Assembly (NCBI GenBank): GCA_014323765.1
Contig: JACONM010000002.1
Location: forward strand, 3,153 to 39,270
Source of the DNA: Cellvibrionales bacterium
Lineage (GTDB): Bacteria > Pseudomonadota > Gammaproteobacteria > Pseudomonadales > GM7GCV1
Length of the DNA stretch: 36,118 bases
Reading direction: 5' to 3'
A program made the position numbers and the translations under genes. A model generated the notes under the pieces. It was not told the DNA's origin and did no database searches. It saw only the letters and a program-made list of their open reading frames with translations. Shown here one piece after another: positions 8,428 to 17,576 of this stretch (positions are counted from its first letter, which is position 1; every line of letters begins with the position of its first letter).

Positions 8428-8928
8428 TTAACCGCCGGTTTTTGTCATTATTTGCAAAGCGAAGTGTACTTGGTTGCAGGATTTGGGCCATTGTTGTTCG
8501 ACTAGCCAGTCTTTGCTGAGGGGGGGGAACCATGTGTCGCCGGGGGGTTCTAGGTCGATTAGGGTGCGGTAGATGCGCTCGGTTTGTGGTAATAGCTGCT
8601 CGTAGATGGTCTGGCCGCCGGCGATTATGACCTCTTCTACCTGCGACTGCGCGGCGATTTGCTGCCCTAGATCTAGGGCTGCCTGTGGCGAGGGGGCTAC
8701 TTGGATGCCCGGATGCTGATAATCCGGGTTGCTGCTGACCACTACATGCGGGCGCCCCGGTAGTAGACCGGCGAAGGATTCGAAAGTCTTGCGCCCCATG
8801 ATGAGCGGCTTGCCGGCGGTGCGCTGCTGAAACCATTTTAAGTCCTCTGGCAGATGCCAGGGTAGCTGGTTATCGCGACCAATCACCCCGTTGTGCGCCA
8901 CTGCCACAATCGCCGCTACTCGTGCCAT
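8428..8928 (-). CDS. folA: Dihydrofolate reductase
   Basis: Reduces dihydrofolate to tetrahydrofolate with NADPH. The 166-residue protein has the full set of family motifs: GVIGRDNQLPWHLPEDLKWF with the catalytic Asp at residue 29, LIMGRKTFESF, LPGRPHVVVS, and IIAGGQTIYEQLL. The start ATG at 8928 is the only reasonable one, just before the conserved first strand. The gene converges on chrA, with 84 bases between the two stop codons and no strong terminator hairpin. Upstream lies the accessory restriction-modification block, whose end is only about 100 bases from the folA start. Confidence 0.97.
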   Translation of the reverse strand: MARVAAIVAVAHNGVIGRDNQLPWHLPEDLKWFQQRTAGKPLIMGRKTFESFAGLLPGRPHVVVSSNPDYQHPGIQVAPSPQAALDLGQQIAAQSQVEEVIIAGGQTIYEQLLPQTERIYRTLIDLEPPGDTWFPPLSKDWLVEQQWPKSCNQVHFALQIMTKTGG

Positions 8929-9025
8929 TTTTTAGAACTCCATGCTCGACTTTGATGAAACAAGATTCTCACAGTGCGCCATTATTTATAGGGCCTGCAC
9001 CAGAGGACGAAGATTAAAGAAAACT

Positions 9026-9130
9026 TTACTCCGAATTTGCAATTTTCATATGAATCGTTTGCATAATCCGGTCGGTCTCCGCTAGGATTTTTAGGATGCG
9101 TTGGTAGTGTTGTACCTCTTCATAATTTAA
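9026..9130 (-). pseudogene. Detached C-terminal tail of the restriction-modification gene, beyond an in-frame stop
   Basis: Directly after the TAA at 9131-9133 the same reading frame continues for 34 codons to a TAA at 9026-9028. The encoded peptide contains NYEEVQHYQRI and LAETDRIM. This closely resembles the usual end of this restriction-methylase family, where KWLKDRKGR runs on into a Y-x-x-x-x-HYQ-x-I-...-L-x-ET-x-R-x-M stretch. I therefore read it as the lost C terminus of the gene at 9131-12148, cut off by a nonsense codon. It has no start of its own. Confidence 0.8.
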
Positions 9131-12100
9131 TTATCGGCCCTTGCGGTCTTTTAGCCATTTTTGGGCGGGTTGGTAGCCGCCTATGTAGAATTGCCATGCT
9201 GTTTCTGGCACTTTATCAAAATACTGGGTTTTGTTTATGTAGATGCGGTCGTTGATGAAGCGGGGTTTTTCTATTTTCTGATCGCCCTCGCCGGCGAGGG
9301 GGTACGGGGTCTCGCCGATGGCGTCTGGCTCCATCAGGTGTAGGCGGCGTAGCGCAGTGCCCTGTTTGCTTACCGCCCAAAACTCTGCCGCGCTGGCGGG
9401 CCAGGGGATGCGGGGGAAGTCGATTTTTAGGAATTCGGCGTAAGTGGCGCGATAGGCGGGGCAGTGTAAAACGCCGTAGATGTAATCGAACACTTGTTCC
9501 GGGCCGGGAGTGCCATGGTCGGGGTGGTCGGCTTGTTCTTGTAGTTTCCGGTAAAGTGTTTCATCGAAATTTACCCTGCGATTTTTTTCGATACCTTGCA
9601 TGCTTGGAGCGGAGTAAAGGTAAAGAGGGAATAAGGAGTTGATATGGTAAGCATCGTACGTTTTATGCCCACAAATTTTGTTAGCAACAATGCCCCCTAC
9701 CTGCTCTTCTTTGATTCTTGGTATTATCAATCCAAGGTTATTTCCCTCTAGCATGTGACGCATGATATTAGATCTAGGAGATTCAATAAAGCCGCGTGAT
9801 TTGCCAGTGTAATAGGTCCATCTTGTATCAAATGGACGATATATAATAGGCTTAATATGATTTTCGGAAAGATCGCTATTCAGGTCTGCTTGTGCTTTCT
9901 TCACTGTCCAACCTTGTGTGTCTTTGATTTTATAATTTTGCTTTGCTTCCTCGACCCCTAACACAGCAAAATTTTTGACCCTAAGCCACAATGCTTCCCT
10001 GTTTTGATCAACAGTAATAGCATCTCTAGAGGTGACAATTCCACCTGATTTAACGGGCATAAAATCGCGAATTGAAAAACCCTTTTCATAAACCGCCTGC
10101 GCTGTATAATCCCGCAATATAAAGGGATGTTGCGGCGCAGGGCTTTGCAGTCGGTTAAAAATGGAGTTTGTAAGGTCGGCTTCCTGTAATAGTTTGTATT
10201 TCTCAGCCCGATCGCCCCATAGATCGGCATGTATCACTTCTGCCAGTTCTTTATTGCTGCCGTTCTTTTTGACCGCGATAATAATGGCTACGCCCTGCTT
10301 AATATCGAAGATATTTTTATCCGGGATGCCGCCCGGCGATGCCTCTTTTTTATTGCTGTTGCCGTGCAGATCTAGAATCCAGATTTTATCGAAGGTATGC
10401 AACAGGTGCCAGCGCATGCCGCGGAAAGTGGGGCCATCGAGATAACTGTTATCAGTGATAAAGCCTAGTACACCCCCACCATTATTTTCTATAAAATTAG
10501 ATGAAAGACGAATAAATTTTATGTAACTGTTATTTAGCCATTTGGAGTTGCGTTCCTGCAATTTATCTATGCCGCCCGGCTCTTTTTTGTAATCGTCCAT
10601 TAGGTTGCCAAGCCAGCCCTTTGATTTGCCGCCTTCGCCTAGATAGGGCGGGTTGCCAATTACACACATAATCGGCATCTCGCTCTTTATTTCATTAGCA
10701 CCTTTGGCTTCATTGCTGAGCCATTGAGCGAAAGGCATGGCTTGCGTGGAGAGTGCGCCGCTTTCTTCTAGGCTGTCGGTCAAATAGACCGATAGGCGCG
10801 GCGGTTGCTTGGTGGGTTTGTAGCCCATTTCGGTCAGAGTCATATCGAGCTTTGTATGGCACATGGCATAGGATGCCATCAGCAGTTCGAAACCGTGCAA
10901 ACGAGGGATCAGGTGACGCTCGATGTATTCCGACCACATGCTCGATGCGAGTTTTTTAATTTTAGGGGCAATCTGCTTGATTACCTCGGCGAGAAAAGTA
11001 CCGGTCCCCGTAGCCGGGTCTAAGATTTGTACCCGATGCACCTGCCGCTCCTCGCTATCGGTTTTATCTGTAGCGCAACGAATGGTTACTTTGGAAGTGT
11101 CGGCCAGACCATCGCGCAAGCCAAATTCCGTTTGCAACACCTCGTCCACCGCCCGTACAATAAAATTGACCACCGGTTCTGGCGTGTACCAAACCCCTCG
11201 CGCCTTGCGTTTTTTGGGGTTGTAAGCGGCTAGAAACGTTTCATAAAAATGCAGAAAGGGGTCGCGCTGCCCGGTGAACTTGCCGAAGTCCGCCATGATC
11301 TGTGCCATATCGCATGCTTGAAAAACCTGCGCTAGGTCATCGACAATCCATACAATGCTTTCATCAAGATCTGGTCCAGCCACATAGCCAAACAGAGAAC
11401 GCAAGAAAGGGTTCGATTTAGGCAGCAATGTCAATGCCCGTTGCCGGCTAAATGGGTGCGAGCCGTCATCGTGTAAGCGAGCGGCAAACATGCCATAGGC
11501 GATGGTCTCCGCGTAAATATCGGCAAAGTCGTCCGCCGTTATATCGCCGATCAAATTTGCTTGAAACGCCTTGTGCTGTTGGCTAAGTTCAGTTTGCTGT
11601 TTTTTATCTTGGCGCAGTACATAGCGCAGAGAATTTTTAATGAGTTCGGCTTTGCCCGCCATGCGCTCGGCCAGTTCCCGCGGGCTGTTAATGGCTTGCG
11701 GATCCTGCGCCGCAAACTCACGCAGCAGGGTTGCAAGGCGGTCAAATTCCTGTCGCCGCGGCTGTATCCCTTTCTCCGCATGCAAATCGGCAATGCTAAC
11801 CGCGGCGACCCGCGCCCCATCGCGGTAAAAATCCCAATCGCGGCAGTTGGTATAAATCAGGTTGGGAAAACCAGCTAGGTAACGCTTGTGCTGATCTTTG
11901 TTGTTACCTTTCAAAGCGTGAATATCCATGGGCAGATCCTTGGCTTCAATATGACCGATAACCAGATCCCCGCGCTGGACAATAAAATCGGGTGCCCCAC
12001 ATTCCACCGGCTTAGGTTCGTTCACAGCCCTGACCCCCGCGGCGATGGAGTCAAGCAGCTTTTGCAACGCCGCTCGATAAGAGTGCTCAGTCGCAACTCC

Positions 12101-12148
12101 AGTCTTGCGAATTTGCGCTACTTCGAGGAGAAAATCTTTAATTTTCAA
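9131..12148 (-). CDS. Single-chain type IIG-like restriction endonuclease/N6-adenine methyltransferase, interrupted near the C terminus
   Basis: A combined restriction and modification enzyme of 1005 residues. The N-terminal nuclease domain shows a PD-(D/E)xK pattern: Asp54 in GAPDFIV, then Glu68 and Lys70 in GHIEAKD. A helical linker follows, then an N6-adenine methylase: YTPEPVVNFIV (motif X, about 321), DPATGTGTF (motif I, 377-385) and NPPY (motif IV, 499-502). The C-terminal third is probably the target-recognition part. No helicase motifs are seen, which separates it from type ISP enzymes. The start is TTG at 12148, supported by GGAG at 12157-12160. The gene is more A+T-rich than its neighbours. 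Translation stops at 9131 although homology continues in frame to 9026, so activity is uncertain. It is divergent from the large split gene at 12514. Confidence 0.88.
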   Translation of the reverse strand: MKIKDFLLEVAQIRKTGVATEHSYRAALQKLLDSIAAGVRAVNEPKPVECGAPDFIVQRGDLVIGHIEAKDLPMDIHALKGNNKDQHKRYLAGFPNLIYTNCRDWDFYRDGARVAAVSIADLHAEKGIQPRRQEFDRLATLLREFAAQDPQAINSPRELAERMAGKAELIKNSLRYVLRQDKKQQTELSQQHKAFQANLIGDITADDFADIYAETIAYGMFAARLHDDGSHPFSRQRALTLLPKSNPFLRSLFGYVAGPDLDESIVWIVDDLAQVFQACDMAQIMADFGKFTGQRDPFLHFYETFLAAYNPKKRKARGVWYTPEPVVNFIVRAVDEVLQTEFGLRDGLADTSKVTIRCATDKTDSEERQVHRVQILDPATGTGTFLAEVIKQIAPKIKKLASSMWSEYIERHLIPRLHGFELLMASYAMCHTKLDMTLTEMGYKPTKQPPRLSVYLTDSLEESGALSTQAMPFAQWLSNEAKGANEIKSEMPIMCVIGNPPYLGEGGKSKGWLGNLMDDYKKEPGGIDKLQERNSKWLNNSYIKFIRLSSNFIENNGGGVLGFITDNSYLDGPTFRGMRWHLLHTFDKIWILDLHGNSNKKEASPGGIPDKNIFDIKQGVAIIIAVKKNGSNKELAEVIHADLWGDRAEKYKLLQEADLTNSIFNRLQSPAPQHPFILRDYTAQAVYEKGFSIRDFMPVKSGGIVTSRDAITVDQNREALWLRVKNFAVLGVEEAKQNYKIKDTQGWTVKKAQADLNSDLSENHIKPIIYRPFDTRWTYYTGKSRGFIESPRSNIMRHMLEGNNLGLIIPRIKEEQVGGIVANKICGHKTYDAYHINSLFPLYLYSAPSMQGIEKNRRVNFDETLYRKLQEQADHPDHGTPGPEQVFDYIYGVLHCPAYRATYAEFLKIDFPRIPWPASAAEFWAVSKQGTALRRLHLMEPDAIGETPYPLAGEGDQKIEKPRFINDRIYINKTQYFDKVPETAWQFYIGGYQPAQKWLKDRKGR

Positions 12149-12513
12149 CGCTATGTCTCCGTTTCAACCATCGTCACCCTTCGCGGAACTTGCGCCCTAG
12201 TCTACCAGATTCGCCCGCCACCCGTACCTAAGACATCTCATCCTCCGCCTGCCCGCAGCCGCACACCCGTTCATGCTCCCTTTGCATGTCGGAGAAAAAC
12301 GAGAGGTATCGAGGGAATTTGTTGCCCGGCAGACTGATGCCTAGCCGCCTGCAAAGCGAGCCAAAAGTTCGCACTTGTCCCCGCAATCAGCAGCAAAATT
12401 CCCTTGCAAACCATACAATACCAGCGCAGAATCCAGATGTACATGCTCAGGAGACGGCGGCAAGCTACCGTGCGATAACCTGACCAGTCATCTACCACCC
12501 TAGGAGAAATGCC
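12149..12513. other. Intergenic region between divergent defence genes
   Basis: This 365-base spacer separates two divergent genes and must hold promoters for both. It contains the GGAG ribosome site of the minus-strand gene (12157-12160) and AGGAG (12502-12506) seven bases before the ATG at 12514. A TACAAT at 12414-12419 resembles a -10 element but has no good -35 partner. A minus-strand open frame across 12271-12558 shows no recognisable protein. I see no repeat or RNA gene. Confidence 0.5.
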
Positions 12514-12864
12514 ATGCCTATCAGTGAAACCGATATACGTCAGTGGGCTGACCATCAAGAATGCCGCAACAATTTGCCAATTCTCATTCGTCGGCTGATA
12601 AGAGAAACCGTGAGCAGGAATTCGTTGATCTCCCTACGTTTCCCCGGAAACGAGGCGGTAGATTTGTCCGGAATCGATGGGCAAGCAGAATGTAAAGTCG
12701 GTACCCTCTGGGTGCCTGAAGGTGTTAGCTTTTGGGAAATGGGCTGTGAGCAGAAGCCAGCAGTCAAAGCCAATAAGGATTATAAAAAACGGGTAGAAAC
12801 ACTTCAAGATGAGCAAGAAAATACCAGTTTTGTTTTTGTTACGCCAAGAAAGGTGGCCCGGTAA
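12514..12864 (+). CDS. N-terminal fragment of a large frameshifted defence-like protein
   Basis: This 116-residue frame starts at an ATG with a good ribosome site (AGGAG, spacing seven) and ends soon after the sequence SFVFVTPR. It is the beginning of the protein that continues in the next frame from about 12851. The pattern DLSGIDG, then VPEGVSFWEMG, then KANKDYKKR, then FVFVTPR is one I associate with the N-terminal, nuclease-like (PD-(D/E)xK-type) domain of very large uncharacterised proteins near restriction systems. That association is from memory, not a search. The last residues after TPR (KVAR) are probably frameshift products. Skipping one A in the run 12849-12851 would join TPR to RWPGKEKW. 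Confidence 0.8.
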   Translation: MPISETDIRQWADHQECRNNLPILIRRLIRETVSRNSLISLRFPGNEAVDLSGIDGQAECKVGTLWVPEGVSFWEMGCEQKPAVKANKDYKKRVETLQDEQENTSFVFVTPRKVAR

Positions 12865-15800
12865 AGAAAAATGGCTAAAAGAAAAAAATAATAAAGGATC
12901 TTGGGGGTCTGTCAAGGCGTATGATGCGATAGACATTGAAACTTGGCTAGAGGAAGCCCCGGCGACTGCTCGCTGGCTGGGTGAAAAACTAGGAATGGCC
13001 TCACCCGGCTTGAAGACACCGCAAGAATGGTGGGATGGATGGGCCACGGTTTCAAAGCCACCAATCTCGACAAAATTGGTCTCAACAAGGCGGCATGATG
13101 AACAGCAGAATCTATTGCAGAAGTTGCGGAATCAGAATGGGGTGATCTCGGTACAAGCAGATGATCGAGCAGAAGCCGTAGCGTTTATTGTGGCATCGCT
13201 AATTGATACCAACGCACTTGATCTGCTAGACAAAACGCTTGTGGCTACTTCCCCTGAAGCGAGAATTCCCTCGAGTTCCAGTCACCTAATTGTTATCGCA
13301 GATCTTAGAGATGGTGAAAACCCGGACTTTGGCGACCGGCGAAATTTGACCATTATTCGTACTTACTCCAAAGGGCGAGTCGGCATCGACGATTCTATTC
13401 TTCTCTCGCATGTCCCGGCAGAAACTTTTCGCTCGGAGCTTGAAACAATGGGCATGTCTCGAGGTGATGCAGAAAGTAAGGCACTAGAAGTGGGGCATTC
13501 CGTTCCCATCTTGAGACGGCGACTCTCCAGAGATCCAGATATTCGACGACCTATTTGGGCTAGGGATCACGCATCGGCAGAAAAATTGATCCCGTTTGTT
13601 TTGGCGGGTTCTTGGGTTGAGCGCGAGGATGTAGATGATAGGGCAGTTATCGAGTTGCTTGGCGATATCAAGAGTCGTGAGGTTCGATCTATTCGAGATG
13701 AACTAGTTGCGCTAGATGACGCACCGATAGCCCGCTATGGTCCCGTCAACGTGGCCGTGTCTCAGCTTGATGCGATTTTTGCGGTAGGGGCATATATCAA
13801 AGAAGAAGATCTGGATCGATTCTTTCGGTTAGTGCCAGAAATTCTTGGTGATAGAGACCCCGCTCTTGACCTTCCAGAAGATCAGCGATGGATGGCTAAT
13901 ATCCTCGGTCATGCACGAAGTTTCTCTAATGAATTGTTGTCTGGATTGAGCAATGCGCTTTGTATTCTCTCCGTGCATGGTGCCGCAATTTTCGAGAATA
14001 GATTGGAAATGAATCCTAGCTATCGTGCCGAAGGAATCGTCCGCTCGCTACTAGATGGTGCAGATGAAGACCGATGGCTTTCCATTCGGAGACATTTGTG
14101 TGTTATTGCCGAGACATCTCCGAATGCATTCCTCGACTGTCTGGATACGGAGCTTCGCAAACCCGAACCGGCTATACGTGCAATCATGGGTAGTATCGAA
14201 GGCGGGATAAGCGGTGATTGCCTCAGGGCCAATTTGTTTTGGGCGCTTGAATCATTAGCCTGGCACCCTGAGTATTTTGCGCGTGTGGCAGAAATTGTTT
14301 TCGGCCTGCGCCGCCTAGAGGTTAAAGATAGATTCAGCAATTCGCCAAAATCGACCGCTCGCTCGCTGTTTTTGGCTTGGCTGCCTGCTACTGCACTTGG
14401 AGCTTCCGAAAGGATGGCTGTCTTGCGCCGTTTATCTGACCGTTTCCGGGATCCTGCGATGGACGTTTGCATTTCACTGTTGCCAGAAAGTGGACAAAGT
14501 TTTGCTTCAGAAACACAAAAACCAAAGTGGCGGGCACTGAATACTAAAATACTCCCTCCCACAAGGGCGAATATTTACAAAGCAGCGATTAAAGCCAGTC
14601 GGCTTCTCCTCGATATGACACCCTTTGACAAGCCAGAGCTAGAAAAGTTACTAGGGATTGTAACCTGTTTGCATCCCGATGACTTTTTCCGCTTAGTAGG
14701 CGAGACTGAACGCTGGTCAAAAACAGCATCTGATGAAGACAAGGCGGAGCTTCGACATTGCCTGCGCCGACACCATGTTAGGTGGGAGCATTATGAACAG
14801 GATAAAAAAGAGGATCTAGTCGCCGCCCTTCACCGTATGGAAGCGGCTTTGGAGCCGCAGTCACCGACCGCTCGTCATCGCTGGTTGTTTGGATCGAGCA
14901 TCGAGGGGCGCATGCTAGTTGAAGACAAAGAAAATGAGCGTCTTTCTTGGCAGGATCAGAGTGCGCTTCTCGCTAAACGGTGCAAGGCCGCGCTGGATGA
15001 CATCAGGGAACAGGGAGGAGATGAGGCTGTTCTTTCCTTTGCGCTTAGCGTAGAAAAGCCTGACCTAGTTGTGCAGACATTGATTCCGCAGGATTCCAAT
15101 GCGGAATTCGTAGCTAAATGGGTGTCAATGGCCATGAAAACCGATATCAACGATAAATCAAACGATTTCCTTCGACAGTTATTATGGAGCGCAGGAGAAG
15201 ATAATTTACGCTTTGTGACTGACACCCTTGTCAAGCAAGGGATCCTAAAAACTACAGAAAATCGTTCTAGATTTGCAGGGCATCTTTCGTGGCATCCATT
15301 CAGTTGGCGGGTTGCAGAAGAACTGGGGAGCGACGTAGGCTCTACATTCTGGAAAACAGTATTAATTCCCTACCTTCGCCCTGATGATGCGCCTATTAAA
15401 GACATCGAATATCTAGTTTCTAAGCTGCTTAAATTTCAGCGACCTCGGTCGGTGTTTTCTGCTATCCAGTTCATGAAGGATGACCTAGATCCTGGATTGT
15501 GGATAAAGATACTTGAGGCAATTTCGAGAGGAGAAGAGCCCGACGGAGAATTTCCGAAGTCGTATAATCTCGATGAGATATTCCAGTACCTTGACGAAAC
15601 TGACGAAGTGACCGATGAACAAATTGCCAAACTTGAATTGCCTTTTGTTGCGCATCTCTCTGGCTATGGGTACCGGAATAAGAAGAGAACGCTCGCATTG
15701 CATCGACAGCTTGCATGCGATCCAAGCCTCTTCGTTAAGATGCTTTGCTGGCAATATCGGCGACAAGATAAAGTAGAAGAACCGGAGTGTGAAAAATTGC

Positions 15801-16306
15801 CCGCAGAAAATGGCGCGTCCTATGCAAATCTGGCCTACCGATTGCTGCATGGATGGCGCACGGTTCCCGGTTGCGATGCGGATGGCACTATAAGATCAGA
15901 TAAGTTCAATTCGTGGATGGATAATGCTTTACAGCTTGCTGTCGAGGTCGATAGGAAGGAGTTCGCCGAAATTCATTTGGGAGAATTGCTGGCAAACTTT
16001 GCGCGAGATAGGGCGTGGGATGACTGGTTGCCGTCCTGCATTCTGGACTATCTTGATCGTCCTGAGAATAGTGGCTTACGAAAAAAATTTGAAACCGGAG
16101 TGGTGAACGCCCGGGGTGCCACATGGCGTGCCTATGGCGGTCAGCAAGAAAGGCATCTTGCCGGTAAGTACCGTGAACTCGCGACGATGTATGAGGTCGC
16201 GCATCCGCGTGTCTCTGCGATGCTTCGTTCCATTGCTGATAATTATGATTTAGACGGGGACTGGGAAGATCGGCGGGCAGCCAAGGAAGAGCGATTTGAT
16301 TTATAG
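12809..16306 (+). CDS. Large uncharacterised defence-like protein (main part of the frameshifted gene)
   Basis: This frame holds most of a protein of about 1263 residues when joined to 12514-12848. The first 14 residues from ATG 12809 overlap the upstream frame and are probably not native; the real sequence resumes at RWPGKEKW (12851). The segment KAYDAIDIETWLEEAPATARWL closes the N-terminal domain. Residues 100-220 look like an NTPase core, but where a P-loop would lie the sequence reads VISVQADDRAEA, with no GxxxxGK[ST]. The Walker B-like strand is HLIVIADLRD. The rest is helical and repeat-like. The end, GATWRAYGGQQERHLAGKYR, resembles the end of related giant proteins as I remember them, so the C terminus appears complete. 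A+T-rich composition and the divergent restriction gene suggest horizontal transfer. Function unknown; phage defence is an inference. Confidence 0.8.
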   Translation: MSKKIPVLFLLRQERWPGKEKWLKEKNNKGSWGSVKAYDAIDIETWLEEAPATARWLGEKLGMASPGLKTPQEWWDGWATVSKPPISTKLVSTRRHDEQQNLLQKLRNQNGVISVQADDRAEAVAFIVASLIDTNALDLLDKTLVATSPEARIPSSSSHLIVIADLRDGENPDFGDRRNLTIIRTYSKGRVGIDDSILLSHVPAETFRSELETMGMSRGDAESKALEVGHSVPILRRRLSRDPDIRRPIWARDHASAEKLIPFVLAGSWVEREDVDDRAVIELLGDIKSREVRSIRDELVALDDAPIARYGPVNVAVSQLDAIFAVGAYIKEEDLDRFFRLVPEILGDRDPALDLPEDQRWMANILGHARSFSNELLSGLSNALCILSVHGAAIFENRLEMNPSYRAEGIVRSLLDGADEDRWLSIRRHLCVIAETSPNAFLDCLDTELRKPEPAIRAIMGSIEGGISGDCLRANLFWALESLAWHPEYFARVAEIVFGLRRLEVKDRFSNSPKSTARSLFLAWLPATALGASERMAVLRRLSDRFRDPAMDVCISLLPESGQSFASETQKPKWRALNTKILPPTRANIYKAAIKASRLLLDMTPFDKPELEKLLGIVTCLHPDDFFRLVGETERWSKTASDEDKAELRHCLRRHHVRWEHYEQDKKEDLVAALHRMEAALEPQSPTARHRWLFGSSIEGRMLVEDKENERLSWQDQSALLAKRCKAALDDIREQGGDEAVLSFALSVEKPDLVVQTLIPQDSNAEFVAKWVSMAMKTDINDKSNDFLRQLLWSAGEDNLRFVTDTLVKQGILKTTENRSRFAGHLSWHPFSWRVAEELGSDVGSTFWKTVLIPYLRPDDAPIKDIEYLVSKLLKFQRPRSVFSAIQFMKDDLDPGLWIKILEAISRGEEPDGEFPKSYNLDEIFQYLDETDEVTDEQIAKLELPFVAHLSGYGYRNKKRTLALHRQLACDPSLFVKMLCWQYRRQDKVEEPECEKLPAENGASYANLAYRLLHGWRTVPGCDADGTIRSDKFNSWMDNALQLAVEVDRKEFAEIHLGELLANFARDRAWDDWLPSCILDYLDRPENSGLRKKFETGVVNARGATWRAYGGQQERHLAGKYRELATMYEVAHPRVSAMLRSIADNYDLDGDWEDRRAAKEERFDL
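12849..12851 (+). other. Probable one-base insertion (frameshift) in a run of three A
   Basis: In the first frame the codons are ACG CCA AGA AAG GTG. Removing one A gives ACG CCA AGA AGG TGG CCC GGT, which joins TPR to RWPGKEKW and continues open for 1151 codons to 16306. The joined protein would have 1263 residues. No known programmed +1 slippery motif is visible, so a mutation or a sequencing error is the simplest explanation. Confidence 0.8.
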
Positions 16307-16350
16307 GTTATACTTAACCAGAATTCGTTCCGCTCAGACCTGTATTCAAT

Positions 16351-17550
16351 CTACTTACCCGCCCCAAAAACCTCCCGCCCCATAAGAATCCGGTGAATCT
16401 GCCCGGACCCCTCAAAAATATCGAAAATTTTCACATCGCGGTACCATTTTTCTACCAGATGTTCTTCTGATGCGCCTTCCGGGCCCATCAATTCCACCAC
16501 CCGGCGGCAGACTTGTTCGGCGGCTTGGGGGGCGGCGGTTTTGGCGGCGGAGGATTCGAAGCGGCTGGGTTGGCCGGCGTCTTTTAGGCGGCAGGAATGG
16601 TAGATCATGCGGCGGGCACTGGCTAAAGTGTGGCGCATGGAGCGCACCTCGTCTTCAATGCGCAGGTTGTCTAGCTTGGAAAAGTATTGGTGATTTTGCG
16701 CGTGCCAATCGGTGAAATACTGTAAAGAAGCGGCACCTATGCCGAGCGCGTAGGCCGAGACTAGCGGGCGTGAATCGTTGAGCATGGACAAAGCACCGAA
16801 TAGCCCGCGGGCTGGACCTTCTGGGTCGCCGAGCATGTTTTCATACGGAATTACCGCGTCTTCAAAAGACAGCGAGCTGGTGACCCAGTTGCGCACCCCT
16901 AATTTATCCTCATTTTCCCGCACCACGTGGAAGCCGGGGGTTTTCTTTGGCTCCACCAGAAAGGCGCGGATGCCAGCGTTGCCGAGGGATTTATCCAGGG
17001 TGGCGAAGACCACGATGTTGCCGGCGGTCGAGCCGTCGCTGCAATACATTTTGGAGCCGTTTAGCACCCAAGTATCGCCCTCGCGCCGTGCGGTGGTGGC
17101 GACCTGCGAGGGGTCGGAGCCGAAGTGCGGCTCGGTCAGAGCGAAGGCCCCGTCGCCTAGGGCTTTTTTTGCCTCTGGGGTTAACCAGCGCGCTTTTTGT
17201 TCGTCAGTGCCGATCGCCTCGATAACCTTGAAGACGATGGTGCTGCCCGGTAACACGCCGTAGGCCCATGGGTCGCAGTAAAACAATGCCTCGCAAACCA
17301 CCGCTGCCAGCACATAATTGCCATCCAGATCGCCGCCATAGAATGCCTCGCCTTCGATTAGCCCTTGATCGGCCACCGCCATAGACCACTGTTTAAGCGG
17401 GCAGGCGGCGCGGATGTCCGCCAGATTGGCGGGCATCTGCTTGGTTTTGTCGACCTCGCGGGCGTAGGGGCGGATGTGCTGCATACCCCATTCGTGCAGG
17501 GCATCGCGCAGGCGCAGGGTATCGGGGCGGTAAAGGGCGGTGGTTTCCAT
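16351..17550 (-). CDS. Acyl-CoA dehydrogenase, catalytic type
   Basis: FAD-dependent enzyme that oxidises an acyl-CoA at C2-C3. The 399-residue protein has the family's FALTEPHFGSDPSQVATTA and VLNGSKMYCSDGSTA regions (FAD and substrate binding) and LGVRNWVTSSLSFEDAVIP. Its C-terminal IFEGSGQIHRI carries the Glu in the position of the catalytic base of medium-chain acyl-CoA dehydrogenase. The N terminus is unusual, with about 85 residues that align poorly with common short- and medium-chain types. The gene follows the second dehydrogenase gene by 26 bases, so they are probably one operon and may form a mixed complex. Substrate not predictable. Confidence 0.93.
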   Translation of the reverse strand: METTALYRPDTLRLRDALHEWGMQHIRPYAREVDKTKQMPANLADIRAACPLKQWSMAVADQGLIEGEAFYGGDLDGNYVLAAVVCEALFYCDPWAYGVLPGSTIVFKVIEAIGTDEQKARWLTPEAKKALGDGAFALTEPHFGSDPSQVATTARREGDTWVLNGSKMYCSDGSTAGNIVVFATLDKSLGNAGIRAFLVEPKKTPGFHVVRENEDKLGVRNWVTSSLSFEDAVIPYENMLGDPEGPARGLFGALSMLNDSRPLVSAYALGIGAASLQYFTDWHAQNHQYFSKLDNLRIEDEVRSMRHTLASARRMIYHSCRLKDAGQPSRFESSAAKTAAPQAAEQVCRRVVELMGPEGASEEHLVEKWYRDVKIFDIFEGSGQIHRILMGREVFGAGK

Positions 17551-17576
17551 GGTCCTGTCCTAAAATTAGCGAAGGG

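Noticed and set aside
8985-9010. Partial resemblance to a dif site (GTGCGC followed by an AT-rich stretch)
   Set aside because: Only the left arm is similar and needs a one-base gap; the XerD arm is absent.
9131-9133. Reassigned TAA codon as explanation for the split restriction gene
   Set aside because: TAA serves as an ordinary stop for other clear genes here, such as tsaE, folA and recA.
12271-12558. Minus-strand frame between the divergent defence genes
   Set aside because: No recognisable protein and no ribosome site; it also overlaps the well-supported start at 12514.
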